A stretch of DNA of 64,000 nt from positions 744,001 through 808,000 of the forward strand of contig JAGMVK010000010.1 of NCBI GenBank assembly GCA_020747065.1, read 5' to 3'. Positions 1-11,995 of this stretch are shown one piece after another (position 1 is the first letter of the stretch; each line of letters begins with the position of its first letter). The notes under the pieces are model-generated. The model was given only the letters and a program-made list of their open reading frames with translations, ran no database searches and was not told the origin of the DNA. The position numbers and the translations under genes were made by a program. This DNA is from Cadophora sp. MPI-SDFR-AT-0126. Its lineage: Eukaryota > Ascomycota > Leotiomycetes > Helotiales > Ploettnerulaceae.

Positions 1-1687
1 TGATTGTTCTACTTTCAGGGCGCCGCGCGGGGTCTCGATGAAGGCCTTATTGGAACCACCGTCACCCAGAAAAGTTTCATCTCTGGTATGGCTTTCTGTT
101 CAAGTACCACATTCATCTACTGACTTTTCAACAGAGTACGGTCTGTCTGTCACACCAACCCAGAACAAGACCCAACTTGCTTCCCGCATTGGCAACATTA
201 CCGCCATGGTACAGATTGGAAGTGTTGGTGGCGCTTTGATTGCTTTCATTGCATGCGATAAACTTGGTCGTATCTGGGCAACTCGACAACTTTGCACCGT
301 CTGGATCGTCGGCGTTATTATCTTCATCACCTCGAACGGAAGCTATGGGCAAGTGCTTGCTGGAAGATTCATCATGGGTCTCGGGATCGGCCAAACGACT
401 GTCGTTGCCCCAGCTTATCTAGCAGAGTCTGCTCCTCGAAGTATCAGAGGTCTCTGCATCTGTATCTTCAGTGGCTCTGTTTATCTCGGCATCATGCTGG
501 GCTACTTCGCAAATTGGGGTACTTCGCTTCACATCTCCAACAACACGTCTAAACAGTGGATTGATGCAACGATCTTGCATTTGATCTTCGCAGGCATCAT
601 CCTGGTCATGAGTGTCTTCGCATTGGAGTCTCCTCGATGGTTAGCTAAGGTCGGCAAAGACGAACAAGCTGCAGCCAACATGTCGAAGCTGCGACAACTC
701 CCTATGGATCATCCATACGTGCGAGCGGAGTTGATCGATATCCACGATCAACTTGACCGTGAGCGTGAAGCGACTCTCGGGGCTGGTTTCTTGGGTCCAC
801 TGAAAGAGTTGTTCCTTCTGAAGGGAAACAGATATCGCATCTTTCTGGGTCTTACATGTCAACTTCTCGGGCGTAAGTCCTCTCTTGCTCACATTCAAGT
901 AGTCAAAGGCTAACAGTACATAGAATGGTCAGGTGCACAGTCAATCACCATCTACGCCCCTGAGTTCTTCGCTCTCCTAGGGACCACTGGCTCATCTGAG
1001 AAATTATTTGCGACGGCTATCTTTGGTGTCGTGAAATTTGTGTCCGCACTCATATGTGCTTTCTTCCTAGTCGATTTCATCGGCCGCAAACGCTCCCTTT
1101 CCACCGGAATCATCATCCAGTTCGTGTCCATGCTGTACATTGCCATCTATCTAACGGCTGTCCCTGGCATTTCCGAAGGCGAGGTTCAATCCAAGGCTGC
1201 CAAACATTTTGGAAGTGGAGCCATTGCGTTCATTTACTTTTCTGGGGTGGGATGGGCTCTCGGTTGGAATTCTATTCAATATCTCATCGGTGCGGAAATC
1301 TTCCCGCTTCGAGTCAGATCGCTTGGTACTTCCATGATCATGTGTGTTCATTTCGCCAATCAATATGGTAACTCCAAAGCCGTCCCACTGATGCTCCTTG
1401 ACGGAGCACCAGGACTCTCTCCCAAGGGTACCTTCTGGTTTTTCTCGGCTGTCACGCTTCTTGGCTTGGGATTTGTGTGGTTTTTCCTCCCTGAAACGGC
1501 AGGAAAATCGCTTGAGGGTATGGATGAGATGTTCAATTTGCCGTGGCATATTATTGGGAGGAAGGGTGCTGCTTTGACGGCTGGGCAGGGAAGTGTCGTT
1601 GAGGCAATGGCAATGGGTGACTCAGAGAAGGGTGCTGCGATGGGTGATGCTGAGCAAGTCGAAAATACGGCTGAAAAGAGAGCTTGA
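1..1687 (+). CDS. MFS sugar transporter (sugar porter family), 5' end outside the window
   Basis: Membrane sugar/H+ symporter-type protein of the major facilitator superfamily. The visible exons are 19-85, 135-872 and 924-1687, joined by introns 86-134 and 873-923. An acceptor at 17-18 shows that earlier exons lie before the window. Splicing restores a reading GLDEGLIG...FISEYGLS and LLGQWSGAQS across the junctions. Family motifs seen are LAESAPRSIRG, ESPRWLAKVGK, VDFIGRKRS (the DxxGRK loop) and, near the C-terminus, PETAGKSLEGMDEMF. Several hydrophobic membrane segments are present, followed by a charged cytoplasmic tail rich in Met, Ala and Glu. The missing part should be the N-terminal tail and first membrane helix. 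The substrate is not readable from sequence; hexose or another polyol/sugar is likely. Confidence 0.9.
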
Positions 1688-2094
1688 TGATTCATGTGCC
1701 AAGCCTGTATGGGAGAATGAGAAAATGGACAGATGTATTGAAATATGATCAAATGCATCGAAGATTGCAAACCATCTAAATGTGAATCTGATGACCTACA
1801 TGCAAGCTAGGCCAGCCAGCTACTCCAGTGTCTTCACACTGAAATTGACGGGTACTCGCTAAGGATACCACGGAACCCCACTAGAGGCCCTCGCGGACAT
1901 ATCTCCGTTTTGTGGCGGAAGTCCATCCGTCTTCCTGAACAGGCTTTATAGCCAACTCTCGCTTCCTAGATTCCTAGATCTTTCTTGAGTAAATAAGTTC
2001 GACATACTTCTAACCCAATTCACAGCTTCGTTTCAGGCAGACGTCACTGCTGAATGTAAAGAAAACCTCAAAATATCCCTCGATTTACCCCGCC
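1688..2094. other. intergenic, sugar transporter to Ldh2-family gene
   Basis: About 400 bp between two genes on the same strand, serving as 3' region of the transporter and promoter of the dehydrogenase. I see no repeat, RNA gene or convincing ORF in it. Confidence 0.6.
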
Positions 2095-3171
2095 ATGGCC
2101 GACCAACCTCCTCACAGAATCCACATCTCCTCCACCGCCGCCAAAAACTTTACCCAAGGCCTCCTCATAGCCCACGGCGTACCCTCACAAAATGCAAGAA
2201 TCATAGCCCACGCACTCGTCCTCGCCGACCTCCGCGGCGTTGATACCCATGGCATCATGCGTCTCGAGCCCTACATCAAACGCATCCGCTCTAAAGCCTT
2301 AGATCCGCTCGCTTCTCCAACGCTCCACCAGATCACACCCGTAGTTGCTCAAGTTGATGGCCACAACTCATTCGGCTTCCTAGGCGCCCATATGGGCATG
2401 CAAGCCGCTATCACTATGGCGCAGTCGTTTGGCATTGGTATGGTCAGTGTGAAGCACTCCAATCATTTCGGCATGAGTGCGTGGATAGTGCAGCAGGCGA
2501 TCGATGCTAACATGATGAGTCTGGTGTTTACCAACTCCTCTCCTGCGCTGCCCGTTTGGGGCGGCAAGGAGAAATTGATGGGTGTGAGTCCCATTGCGTG
2601 TGGTTCTCCTGGTGCTGAAGGAAGCAAGCCGTTTATTCTTGATATGGCGCCGAGTGTTGCTGCGAGAGGCAAGATCCACAAGGCTGCTAGGAGAGGCGAG
2701 AAGATCCCGCTTGATTGGGCCCTGGACGGGGATGGTGAGAGGACGGATGATCCGGAGAAGGCGCTGCAGGGTGTGATGTTGCCGATGGGTGGGCCGAAGG
2801 GGAGTGCGTTGAGTATCATGATGGATGTCTTTTCGGGCGTGTTGTCGGGAAGTGCGTTTGCTGGGGGTGTCACGGGGCCGTATGATACGAGTGGGAAGGA
2901 GGCTGATGTTGGGCATTTCTTGGTGGCTATCAAGCCGGATTTGTTTATGGGGTTGGAGGAGTTCAAGGAGAGGATGGGGGTGCTGTACGACAGGGTTGTT
3001 GGGTGTGAGAGGATGAAGGGGGTGGAGAGGATATTCTTTCCAGGTGAGATTGAGCAGGATATGTGTGAGGAGAGGTTGAAAAGTGGCATTCCGTTTGTGG
3101 AGGCGGAGATTGAAGTATTAAATCGAGAGGCCGAGGTAGTTGGGTGTGCGAGGATAGAGGTTATGTCTTGA
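2095..3171 (+). CDS. Malate/L-lactate dehydrogenase family (Ldh2/YlbC type) NAD(P)-dependent oxidoreductase
   Basis: Single-exon gene of 358 codons, the usual size for the Ldh_2 family, which is unrelated to classical Rossmann-fold LDH/MDH. These enzymes reduce 2-oxo acids or oxidise malate, lactate, ureidoglycolate or similar hydroxy acids with NAD(P). Family signatures are DLRGVDTHGIMRL near residue 50, SVKHSNHFGMSAW near 120 (the conserved His-Asn-His patch), a TNSSPALPVWGG segment near 150, and a glycine-rich PMGGPKGSALS near 230. No signal peptide is seen, so a cytosolic enzyme is inferred. The ATG has a good context (CGCCATGG). Codon use drifts to GC-rich third positions in the 5' half. 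The substrate cannot be told; it sits beside sugar and pectin genes, so a role in sugar-acid catabolism is possible but unproven. Confidence 0.88.
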   Translation: MADQPPHRIHISSTAAKNFTQGLLIAHGVPSQNARIIAHALVLADLRGVDTHGIMRLEPYIKRIRSKALDPLASPTLHQITPVVAQVDGHNSFGFLGAHMGMQAAITMAQSFGIGMVSVKHSNHFGMSAWIVQQAIDANMMSLVFTNSSPALPVWGGKEKLMGVSPIACGSPGAEGSKPFILDMAPSVAARGKIHKAARRGEKIPLDWALDGDGERTDDPEKALQGVMLPMGGPKGSALSIMMDVFSGVLSGSAFAGGVTGPYDTSGKEADVGHFLVAIKPDLFMGLEEFKERMGVLYDRVVGCERMKGVERIFFPGEIEQDMCEERLKSGIPFVEAEIEVLNREAEVVGCARIEVMS

Positions 3172-3627
3172 TGGAGACCATCATCATAAGCTTATTTCAG
3201 TCGTGTTTTTCTCGTCACAACCTAGCCTCAAAGATGGATGGCGTGATCTTTGTTTGTTCAGGGGTATGTGTAAGCAATCTCAGCCGACGAATCTTGTCCT
3301 ACTTTCCCGTGTGAGTCTCTGCAGACTTGAACTAGGTTTGGGATCTTTGGTTCCGTAGGTCGTGGGTCTCTTCCGTAACTCGATGGAAACGAAGCCGAGG
3401 GCATGGCGACCATAATTTCGACAGACACTAGGGGGTCGTTACGAAGTGTCCGAGGAAGTAAAGAGCATGAAGAGAGCCTGTTTTTCACACCTTGGGTCAT
3501 GGTAGGATGACATTCGCACAGATAATACGTGACTTTGACAACAACGAATTGCTGCCGGTGAGCTTCTTCAAGATAAGCGAACGATTCTAATCACTACCCG
3601 CAATCTACCCACCTTCCCAATCTATTA
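3172..3627. other. intergenic between convergent genes
   Basis: About 450 bp between two 3' ends. It should contain both polyadenylation regions. No ORF with coding character, no repeat. Confidence 0.6.
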
Positions 3628-4716
3628 TCAGGACCAGAATTCCTTCAAGCTCTCAGCAGCAGACTTGTACGCCTCATCCCTCTTCAGGTCCCCTTTGCCA
3701 TAGCTCGGCCACTTATCCCATCCATGCGGCACCCCCGGCACCGTATACCCATCCACTCTCTTCCCCAATCCCTTCAATCTCTTCCTAAAGTCCTCTCCCT
3801 CCTTCAACAACCCATCTCCCCAGCAAGTAATCATTACATTGTTATCTGGGAGTGAGTCCTTCAACAGCTGGTCAGGTGCCACCCCCGGACTCAACAACGG
3901 TGAGTGCGTATCTTGTTCAGGAGAGAAATAAGCTCCAGCAAACAACTTGAAGAATATGGGATTGATGATTGGCTTCATGTTCGGGTTTGAGGCATTTCTC
4001 TCAGCTCGCGATCTCGTCATATCCACAGCCGGGTAAAACGCAACCGTGCTGACGAGTTTTCCAATGTCGCTCTCTTCAATAGCCCTGTTTGCTCTCAGCT
4101 GCTTCAGTTCTTCATGGAGACGTATGGCAGCTGTGTAGCAGAAGTTTCCACCCGCACTGAACCCTGAAAATGCCGTACGAGAAATATCCAGGTTCAAATC
4201 ATCTGCATGTTTCCAGAGATACAGCACTGCTGACACGCAGTCTTCGATACCGGTGGGGAAGGGATACCCCGGTGCAAGACGATAATCCACACTGGCCACT
4301 ACAGCCCCATTCCTTTTCAAAACCTCTGTTGCCCATCGAGCATCATCGGCCGCATTTCCAATGGTGTACCCACCACCGTGGAAATTTATGAGAAGCGGAT
4401 ATGTCTCCGCATTCGATCTGATATTGTAACCAGCAGGCGTGTAGAAGAGCAGTTTAAACTTCCCAGGTACGGAACCAACTGTCGAGGAGATGGTGCGGCT
4501 GAAAGATGGACGCTGGGGATAGGGTGTAGAGAGATAGAGATCGCAGTATCGGCCTATGGTTTGGAAGAAACGGATGATAGAGGCTTTGATGTAGAGGGAT
4601 ATGCGAGCCATTGGGGGGTTTCGTAATGAGATGTATGTTGAGGCGATGACGACATCGATGTCTCGAAGGGTCCAGGTACCTGAGATAGAGGAGGATTTAC
4701 AAACTAGCGTGAACAA
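3628..4716 (-). CDS. Alpha/beta-hydrolase, hormone-sensitive-lipase type (esterase/lipase)
   Basis: Intronless ORF of 362 codons from the first ATG. A second in-frame ATG at 4611 (MARISLY...) would give 327 residues and is an equally possible start. The HSL-family oxyanion-hole motif is NFHGGGYTIG (His-Gly-Gly-Gly near residue 113). The nucleophile elbow is GFSAGGN (Ser near 187), with the acid in a WGDGLLKEGEDF segment and the catalytic His in VPHGWDKWP close to the C-terminus. ASVDYRLAPGYPFP before the elbow is also typical. The enzyme should hydrolyse short-chain carboxyl esters. No clear signal peptide; the extreme N-terminus has a mildly hydrophobic stretch. The natural substrate is unknown. 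Confidence 0.85.
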   Translation of the reverse strand: MFTLVCKSSSISGTWTLRDIDVVIASTYISLRNPPMARISLYIKASIIRFFQTIGRYCDLYLSTPYPQRPSFSRTISSTVGSVPGKFKLLFYTPAGYNIRSNAETYPLLINFHGGGYTIGNAADDARWATEVLKRNGAVVASVDYRLAPGYPFPTGIEDCVSAVLYLWKHADDLNLDISRTAFSGFSAGGNFCYTAAIRLHEELKQLRANRAIEESDIGKLVSTVAFYPAVDMTRSRAERNASNPNMKPIINPIFFKLFAGAYFSPEQDTHSPLLSPGVAPDQLLKDSLPDNNVMITCWGDGLLKEGEDFRKRLKGLGKRVDGYTVPGVPHGWDKWPSYGKGDLKRDEAYKSAAESLKEFWS

Positions 4717-6158
4717 GAATCATGAGCTTTCGTAAGTCACGAAAAACTTCCGAACACTGAAAACTCCAAGTGGATGGGAGCGTGATAGATGAGGATGAAG
4801 GACTCAAGCTGCTCAACGGCGAGATGTGTAATCCGTCTTCGTGCTTAGCTGAGGACCGTAAGCGAGACTCCAAAACATTTACTCAAACCCAGACCAAAGA
4901 CCATTCGCTTGTAGCTGGAAGATGAAAAGTCCTACTGAAAGCAAAATTGGCATTGAAGAGATACATTAAGCAACGTTCACCTGAACAAGCGTTGGACGCT
5001 TCATATTATCACGTGGCCTATGTCACATGCAATATCAGGCAGAACAGAATTTGCATTTCTGGACGTCCGAATCAGCTTTGAGGTGCCTGGAAGGAACTGA
5101 TGGATATTCGCCCAGGTAGTTCTTCGTCAACGCTGCTTGAGGGCGGTGCTGAAAAACAGCTCCACGTAGACTAACCGGAAAATTTATCAGACGCCCCTGC
5201 TTCTCCCATTTGACCCCTAGTCAAGACGCCAACATCACATTAGTTTAATTATGAAGGGTGAGTTTCTCCTTTTGTGTATTGATAATCTAGGATTTTTGAT
5301 GGAAATTCCTGTCAAATGGAAGCTATTCACATCCTGAAGTAGTGAACGGATATATGAAGGGGTAAGGCAGGCTCCTGGTCTCGTCTATCCTCAATAGAGT
5401 TACGGTTGCGTCCTTAATTAGCCGAAAGCTACCCCGCAATATCACATCAAATCATATCATATCATCTCGCCAATCCCCGAGCCGTGCCAACCAACTTCCC
5501 TCATCGGAGATTCTTTTTCCCCTTCAAATTTCCAAGTCTTTGCTAAGGACGCCTCCTGGGAGTTGGCAGAATATCCCTCTAATCAGAGGCTTCCATCGAC
5601 ATACAAGATTCTCCAAGATTTGTGGGCTGTCTTGTCTTCATTGGCGAAGCTTGTTATGGGGCTGATATGAACAGCCTTGGCTCATGCAGCCTCGTCTCCA
5701 TTCTAATTGCACCGGATGAAATACCAGCGAGAACGATGGCCCTCCCTGGTCTGAATCAATGAAAGAAATTGAGAGGAGTGTGTGGGTGGGATGGAGGGAT
5801 GAGGAGCATGACAGCATGTGAGTGTTCGTGGCGACCCTGCGTTGACAGCTCGGCTCTGGGTCCAAACTGACCCTGTCCATGCCACTTTCTCATCAATCTG
5901 ACTTCAGCAGCATGGCAGGAACCTGGGGATTTTCAATTACTCCACGTGAAGTCATCTCCACACTCCACTTCCCCATGGCATCGAAGGATTCGGTGTCAAA
6001 TCATTGGTGGATATTCACAGCTCCTTCATCCGTCCTGGGAGTCGGCTTCAGCCTTGGCAATAGGTTATAGCCTCGCGTTCAGATCTCCCAGAATATGTTT
6101 CTCAGTACAGCCTCGTCACTGTTCGTGCTCTCCCTCAAAGGCAATTGAAACGTTCAAG
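4717..6158. other. intergenic promoter region between divergent hydrolase and pectinase
   Basis: About 1.4 kb shared upstream region of the minus-strand hydrolase and the plus-strand exo-polygalacturonase. A short ATCAT-rich run lies near 5445-5465. No gene, RNA gene or mobile element is visible. Confidence 0.55.
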
Positions 6159-7761
6159 ATGCTTCTCAATCTGTCAATTGGCCGTGTTTTGGCTCTTGCC
6201 ATTGCTCTGACATCCTCAGTCGCTTCCGCAGACCAAGGCTACTCTGGCCCAAAGTCTATTCAGGAATTCAGAAAACACCATCCATACCACCATCCTCCCG
6301 GCGATCACCGTCCAAAAGTGTACATCAGAGCCTCGAAGAGCGACACGGATGATATCTCGGAAGAATTCCTGAAGGGATTGAAAAAGGCCAACCACGGAGG
6401 TACCCTCGTGCTTCCAAAGGGCAAGAAATTCGTCATTGGAAAGAAGCTGGACCTCACATTCTTGAACAATGTTCAAGTAAATCTTGAGGGCACGATTTTG
6501 GTATGATGACTACTCACGATTGAGGAGCATACCGGCTGACACTTGATAGTTTACCAACAACATCACGTACTGGCAGAGCAATTACTTCTATCATCCATTC
6601 CAAAAGTCGATCTCTTTCTGGAAGTGGGGCGGTAAGAACATCAAGATCTTTGGCTCGGGAACCCTCGATGGAAATGGACAAGCCTGGTATGATGGATTTG
6701 CAGGACTGGAAATCCTGGTAGGTTTCTCTTAAGGAGCATTAGATGATGAGGTGCTAACTAGATCTAGGACCCTAATAATACTTACTACCGCCCGATTCTG
6801 TTCTACGCTGAGAATGCCACCAATTTATACATCGAAGGTATACGATTCCAAGGTTCCCCATGCTGGACCAACTTCGTCGTCACGTCGAAGAATGTTGTGT
6901 ACGATAAGGTGGTCATTGAGAATCTCTCTACTAATCAGGTAAGCCTTTCATTACCATGAATTTACAACTCAAGACACTAATTGGTACACAGAACCTTCCC
7001 AAGAACACCGATGGCTGGGACTCCTACAATGTCGATGGACTCATCGTTCGCGATGCCTGGGTCAACATTGGTGACGATTGTTTCAGCCCAAAGCCCAATA
7101 CCTCTAACATCCTCGTCGAGAATATCTACTGCAATGGTACACACGGTATCAGCATGGGCTCTATCGGCCAGTATGACGGGGTCAAGGACTACATCTACAA
7201 CGCACACATCGAGAACGTGACAATGCTGAACGCACAGGTAAGTTCCGATATCCACAACACTTCATACAGACCAGAAAGAAACTGACGCCGCCTCATAGAA
7301 CGGAGCTCGTCTCAAGGGATGGGCTGGACCAAACGTCGGATACGGCTATATCCAGAACATCACTTTCAAGAATTTCTACAACTACAACGTTGACTGGCCC
7401 ATTGTTCTCGATGCCTGCTACTTCAACGTCAATGCGGTTTGTGCCTTCCCATCCTATCCACCTTCCAGAGGTACGCAACTAACACTGAGATAACTAGACC
7501 ACCTGCGCCGCGTATCCATCCCGCGTGGACATGATCGACATCAGCTTTCAGAACTTCACCGGCAGCAGTTCAGGAAAGAACGGCCGCAAGGTCGCCAAGC
7601 TTGTCTGTTCTCCAAACGCCATCTGCAGCAACATCACTCTCGATGATATCGAGCTCACGAGTCCCGCGGGTAGCCCACCTGTCGTGATCTGTGATGGTAT
7701 TGCAGGAAGTATTGGTGTCGATTGCTTGCCTGCTAATTCGACCTTGGCTGCGAAGAAATAG
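6159..7761 (+). CDS. Secreted exo-polygalacturonase, glycoside hydrolase family 28
   Basis: Cleaves galacturonic acid units from the non-reducing end of pectin backbone outside the cell. Six exons: 6159-6500, 6550-6717, 6768-6938, 6992-7237, 7299-7436, 7498-7761. All introns are phase 0 and 49-61 nt, and the product is 442 aa. A signal peptide is evident (hydrophobic core LALAIALTSSVASA, cleavage near residue 24). GH28 catalytic motifs are all present: NTDGWD (Asp near 234), GDDC (Asp-Asp near 255), GTHGISMGSIG (His near 278) and ARLK (Arg/Lys near 313). Several N-glycosylation sequons (NNIT, NAT, NVT, NIT) occur. Length and the short inter-motif spacing fit exo- rather than endo-acting enzymes. 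It likely belongs to the plant-wall-degrading secretome; carbon-source regulation is expected but no site was verified. Confidence 0.95.
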
Positions 7762-8777
7762 ATCTGGAGTTGAGCGGAGATGGAGAGTCGATAGATCAAA
7801 ATTGATAATGTATCATACTTCAGAAAATGATTAGAGACCTGCGAACTTCTCTGTATGCACTGCTGGATGGAATGTCTCGCATTTGCTTCCGATATTCAAG
7901 TAAACTTCCGCGCCTCGGTGACCGCACAGGAATCGTTCCCAAGAGCCCATGCGCCATTTGCAGAATTTAACATGATTCATTTCTGAGAAGTCGCCATTCA
8001 TTCAATTTTTCAAAGACTTTCAGGGTATTCGGCTTCAAGGCACGGTGCGTTGTCTGGTTGTGATGCCAGCTGTCCCAAGCGACGCGGCTTCATCGGAGGA
8101 AATTGTGGGCTCGGCTCTGTCACTGCTCTTCGAGGTTCAATGATACAATCAGACCAAGAATTTGTTTAATCTCGCATATTTTTATGAGGTCTATGTCGTG
8201 TAGTATCGTAGATCACGGGTGTTGCGATACTTTTCCGTTTATTGACTTTCTCTCGCTTCCAGAAGTGAAGAGCAGGGGAAACAAAATCCGGGCTATAATA
8301 ATGCATCAACCAGAGCGATCATAGTGGGACACGATCTTCCACTACCTTGAGATATACGGATACTAGGAAGAAAACCCACCTCAGGGCACGGGTGCAACAA
8401 TGTTCAGGTGTCATGAGTCGTGCTCCTGGCATGTATCAACCTGAGGAGAAATTGCCCCTCTCTAGACTTCTACATTTGTGTTTGAACTATCATCTTATCA
8501 AACCCCTTCGAAGGAACAGGAGCGACTATTGTCATGAAATCGAAGAACAAAAGCATTAGCACAATCAAAAAGTTAAACCTAAATTCCCTCAACACACCAC
8601 CTCTTCCCCACCCTGCCCCAGAAAAGAAATACCCCGAAGACGAAGGTAATGTATTCCACCGGCGACCATGACAGTAATTGACAGTCCTCGATTCCCAAGA
8701 CTCCAGAACCATGAATCCAATCCCCATCCATCCTTCGTTACCCAAGATATACCCAGATGAGGTGCTCAATCAAAAGT
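7762..8777. other. intergenic between convergent pectinase and C2H2 gene
   Basis: About 1 kb separating the 3' ends of the exo-polygalacturonase and the first C2H2 gene. No convincing ORF or structured RNA is seen. Confidence 0.55.
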
Positions 8778-9888
8778 TCAGACATGATGATGCACCTGTC
8801 TCATATGCTGCTTGAGATGATCCTTCCTCACAAATCCATTCCTACCCGATCTGTTGCAGAGAGGGTACTGACAGGCGTGCGGCTTAACGCCCAGGTGTGT
8901 TCGCTTGTGGCGGCGGAGTTCGTGAATACGTTTGTATGTATGGGAGCACCCGCGGATGTCGCAGATGAATGGTCGTGATCTTGATTATGTCTCAGTCTCT
9001 TGAATTAGCTCTGTGATGGAGGACTTACGTCGGCTGGGCAGGTTGCGCATTTGTGCCAGGAACTCGAGGACATTTATCGACCAGTTCAATGCCTTCACTG
9101 AAAGACAGCGATTTGATAAAAGGGTCTTGGCCTATTGAAGACTGACACCTATCGTTTGAGGGTGAATTATGTTTAGACGTTAGTGCATAGTCGTGTGAAA
9201 GACCGCCATGACTGAAGGATTTAGCCCAAAGCATCGGATAGAAACATTGGAAAGACACTTACCCTGTAAAATTGAAGTCAAAAAACCACGAGTCAATGTC
9301 AAGATTCCTTCTAAGATATTAGCATAAAACGACAGTTTTCGTACCATAACTCACAGCGGAAATCCCATATCGTCGTTGTCGTTGGATTTCGGGCATTTTT
9401 TTCCAAGCAGGGTCATATCTGAGTCTTGACTGGTTCCCATGCCCCCGCCTCCACGATTCATCGGGATTACCGTGGGCTGCTGCCCATGGTGGAATACAGA
9501 TCTCGCTCCTACCACAAACTCTCCAGGAACGTTTGATGCCTTCCCTTCTGGAAGGTACGGCTCTCCACACAATCCCGTCTCATCACCCCTTCGCATGCTC
9601 GGCTCTTCAAAATCTCTTGAGTGATCCCCACCGCCCTAAGCGGCGTTAGTCTCATCAGGGGGAAAGCGGCTCATGATTACTTCTTCTGCAACCCCTCCTT
9701 GATGTTCTTCATACCCAGAACCAACTTCACTCGCGCTCTCGAAGAAAGTATGAGGTCTAAAGAGCCGCGCTCTCCAACTCGGGCAGGGTAAAGGGTTCAG
9801 ACATCAGATTTGAGGAGCAAGCATGGGCAAGTGAGCCCCTGTATCATGTAAGCTCTGGTCTCTCGTAAGAATGGGGATACTTTTCCAT
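8778..9888 (-). CDS. C2H2 zinc-finger protein, tandem paralogue A
   Basis: Small putative nuclear transcription factor. The firm exons are 9635-9355, 9211-9029 and 8979-8778, with introns 9212-9354 and 8980-9028. The last exon encodes two fingers: CDIRGCSHTYKRIHELRRH...H, then CQYPLCNRSGRNGFVRKDH...H, in which four extra residues separate the second Cys from the Phe. An ATG at 9596 gives a 208-aa minimum. In-frame coding continues upstream across a 45-nt intron (9636-9680, with a CTAAC branch) into an acidic segment ending GGVAEE (9756-9681). An ATG at 9888 followed by an intron 9757-9880 would complete a 249-aa protein, but that first exon (8 nt) is uncertain. Its closest relative in the window is the gene at 11996-13090. 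No ORF finder would join this gene, because each exon is short. Confidence 0.7.
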
Positions 9889-11995
9889 AGTTGTGGCAGA
9901 AACAATGAGAAAAAGCGAGGAAGGTTTAGGAGGAAGTATTCTGCAAGGTTAGTACAGCAATACCGAAGCTTTGAAGGCACAAAAGTTTTCGATATGCTAG
10001 AACCTTTGAGCTGAGACATCTCGGAAATGCCAGTGCTAACTGAGAGTGAGGGTTGTCTCCAGGTGAAGTATAGCCCTTCATTGACGATAAAAACCCCAAG
10101 GGACCAGGAGGAGAGGATGAATGGCGGGTATTGATCCAGAGGGGCCATGGCGCTGCAGAGAAAGGTTTTTATGGTGCAATATCTGTTGTGATATCGCCCC
10201 AGAGCATTCCATGGCTGGGAAGGACAAGGAGAACTATTTAAATCTAATGTAGAGCGTGGTATGTTGTGCCGATAGGTGGTACTAAGCGAGATGCGAATAT
10301 GCCTGGACCCAAAAAGTTGATCACGAGATTGCCGAGATTGAAGAAAAGTTACAGGCTGAGCGGTCCAGTGGTGGTCAACCACTTTCTTGGTAAGAGCATA
10401 TGCTCACGTACGTGGTCCTGGGTGCACAAAGTCCTGGGGGAGCAATGAATGGTGATGATGGTTCTCGGCTTCTGGGAGCCGAGCCGCGTACCCGTACGAT
10501 GGTAAATATAGTGAAGACAAAAGCAAAGAACTTTCCCCAAGGGGCTCCAGGCTCAAACTCAATCACCACATACTTATCCTCAAAATCTGATGTCTTTACC
10601 CTATCCTAGAATCAGTGTTTCAATCGGGAGTCAGCACAACTCAACGAAACCTACGATGCAATACATACGAGAAGTGACTATTACAAAACGGATAGCACTC
10701 GATGTCGGGCTGCGCCGTCCGCTTTGCAAATTGTCGAGTCGATGCCATCTTCGGATGGTCAAAGCTGCTACACAAATTCGCACCCTTCTAAATAAACCAA
10801 GCACAAATTCGAGTAAAAGAATGAAGAGGATCCAGGCAGGGCAGCTATACAGACTCGTCGTTGCGAATGAGTCCCGGTGGCTGTTTCCACAGTGGTATTT
10901 GGACTCCCTGTTTAGCTTCGCGGTCGCCGAGGCTTTGACAAGTCTGTCAAGGAGTACAAAAGAGGAGGCGGAGGTTGTGCCGCCAGGCCACTCTTTATCA
11001 GACTCGAAGTCAGGAACCGACTTGACCCAGCCCGCCCTTTGGTCACACCAAGAGCCCCACCCTCTGAGCCTTTTGCCCTCTACTGTGCCAACCAGAACAC
11101 TCACATCATGCAAGTCACCCAGGCTGTCCAGCTGGCAGCTTCGCTAAGCGAAAGGGCTCCAACCTATCGCCGCATTGCAGAAAATCCATTGGAGAGTATT
11201 CGTCCTCAGAGGGCAGAGGGCAAATGTCTGACATTGGAGCCTCTTTTGAAGGGCCACTCAAGCCTTTGAAATGATCGCATGGAGTCCGGAGATGTAGAAG
11301 TGGTAAGGCTGCCACTGTGAGGTCGTGCGTGGGAGATTTAGGGGAGTAAACAAATCGCTCATCCCTTCAAATCTGGCCAGTGAGAACAAAAATAGTATGG
11401 GTGGATCATGAGCACTGCAAATAAGACAAATGAGGTCGGATTTACTGCTGAAAGACTACGTCAGGTTGCCGACAGTCGGTCTTCATCGAACTCACGGATT
11501 TCGCTCGGAGCATGTAGCCTGATGCGGTGTCAAGAAATACACGCTCCATTCGGTTACTTTCCAGAATGACTGAACAATTTGCGGGAGTTGTACACCAGCA
11601 GCAGTAAGCCCAGGTAAATAAGCTTTTCGATGGACAAGACTTGAAAATATTTACCTAGTGCATTTCTTCTCGAAACATCAGAATTCCGTATGAGATGAAC
11701 TGAAACGTATATGGCCGAAGCTGATAGCTACAGGTCGATGTGATATGTTACGGAGCCCTTTTCCCCCAGTAAAACCAAGATAAAGAAGTACCAACGATTA
11801 ACCCAGCAAGATACGTAAAAGTGACCAAGTTCAAGCATCGCAGGACGAAGGCAAAACCCAAAAGAAGATCCGCAACGAAAAGTCACCATCCAAGCTAGTC
11901 AAAGAAACATCCCAATTTGCCAAGCTCCAAGAACAACTCCCATTTCCGACTCTCCACGGCAAGTATCAAAACTCTCATCAACATTTCCTTCGTTT
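9889..11995. other. intergenic between the two tandem C2H2 genes
   Basis: About 2.1 kb. It is presumably the promoter and 5' leader of the 8.8-9.9 kb C2H2 gene and the 3' flank of the next. Open frames up to 190 codons exist on both strands, but their products lack recognisable domains and have no codon bias, so I do not call genes. Confidence 0.5.

Noticed and set aside
9804..10382. 192-codon minus-strand frame between the C2H2 genes
   Set aside because: The translation has no domain, odd composition and no coding bias; part of it overlaps the probable leader of the first C2H2 gene.
10590..11147. 185-codon plus-strand frame
   Set aside because: No recognisable motif, overlapping open frame on the other strand, and no splice-supported continuation.
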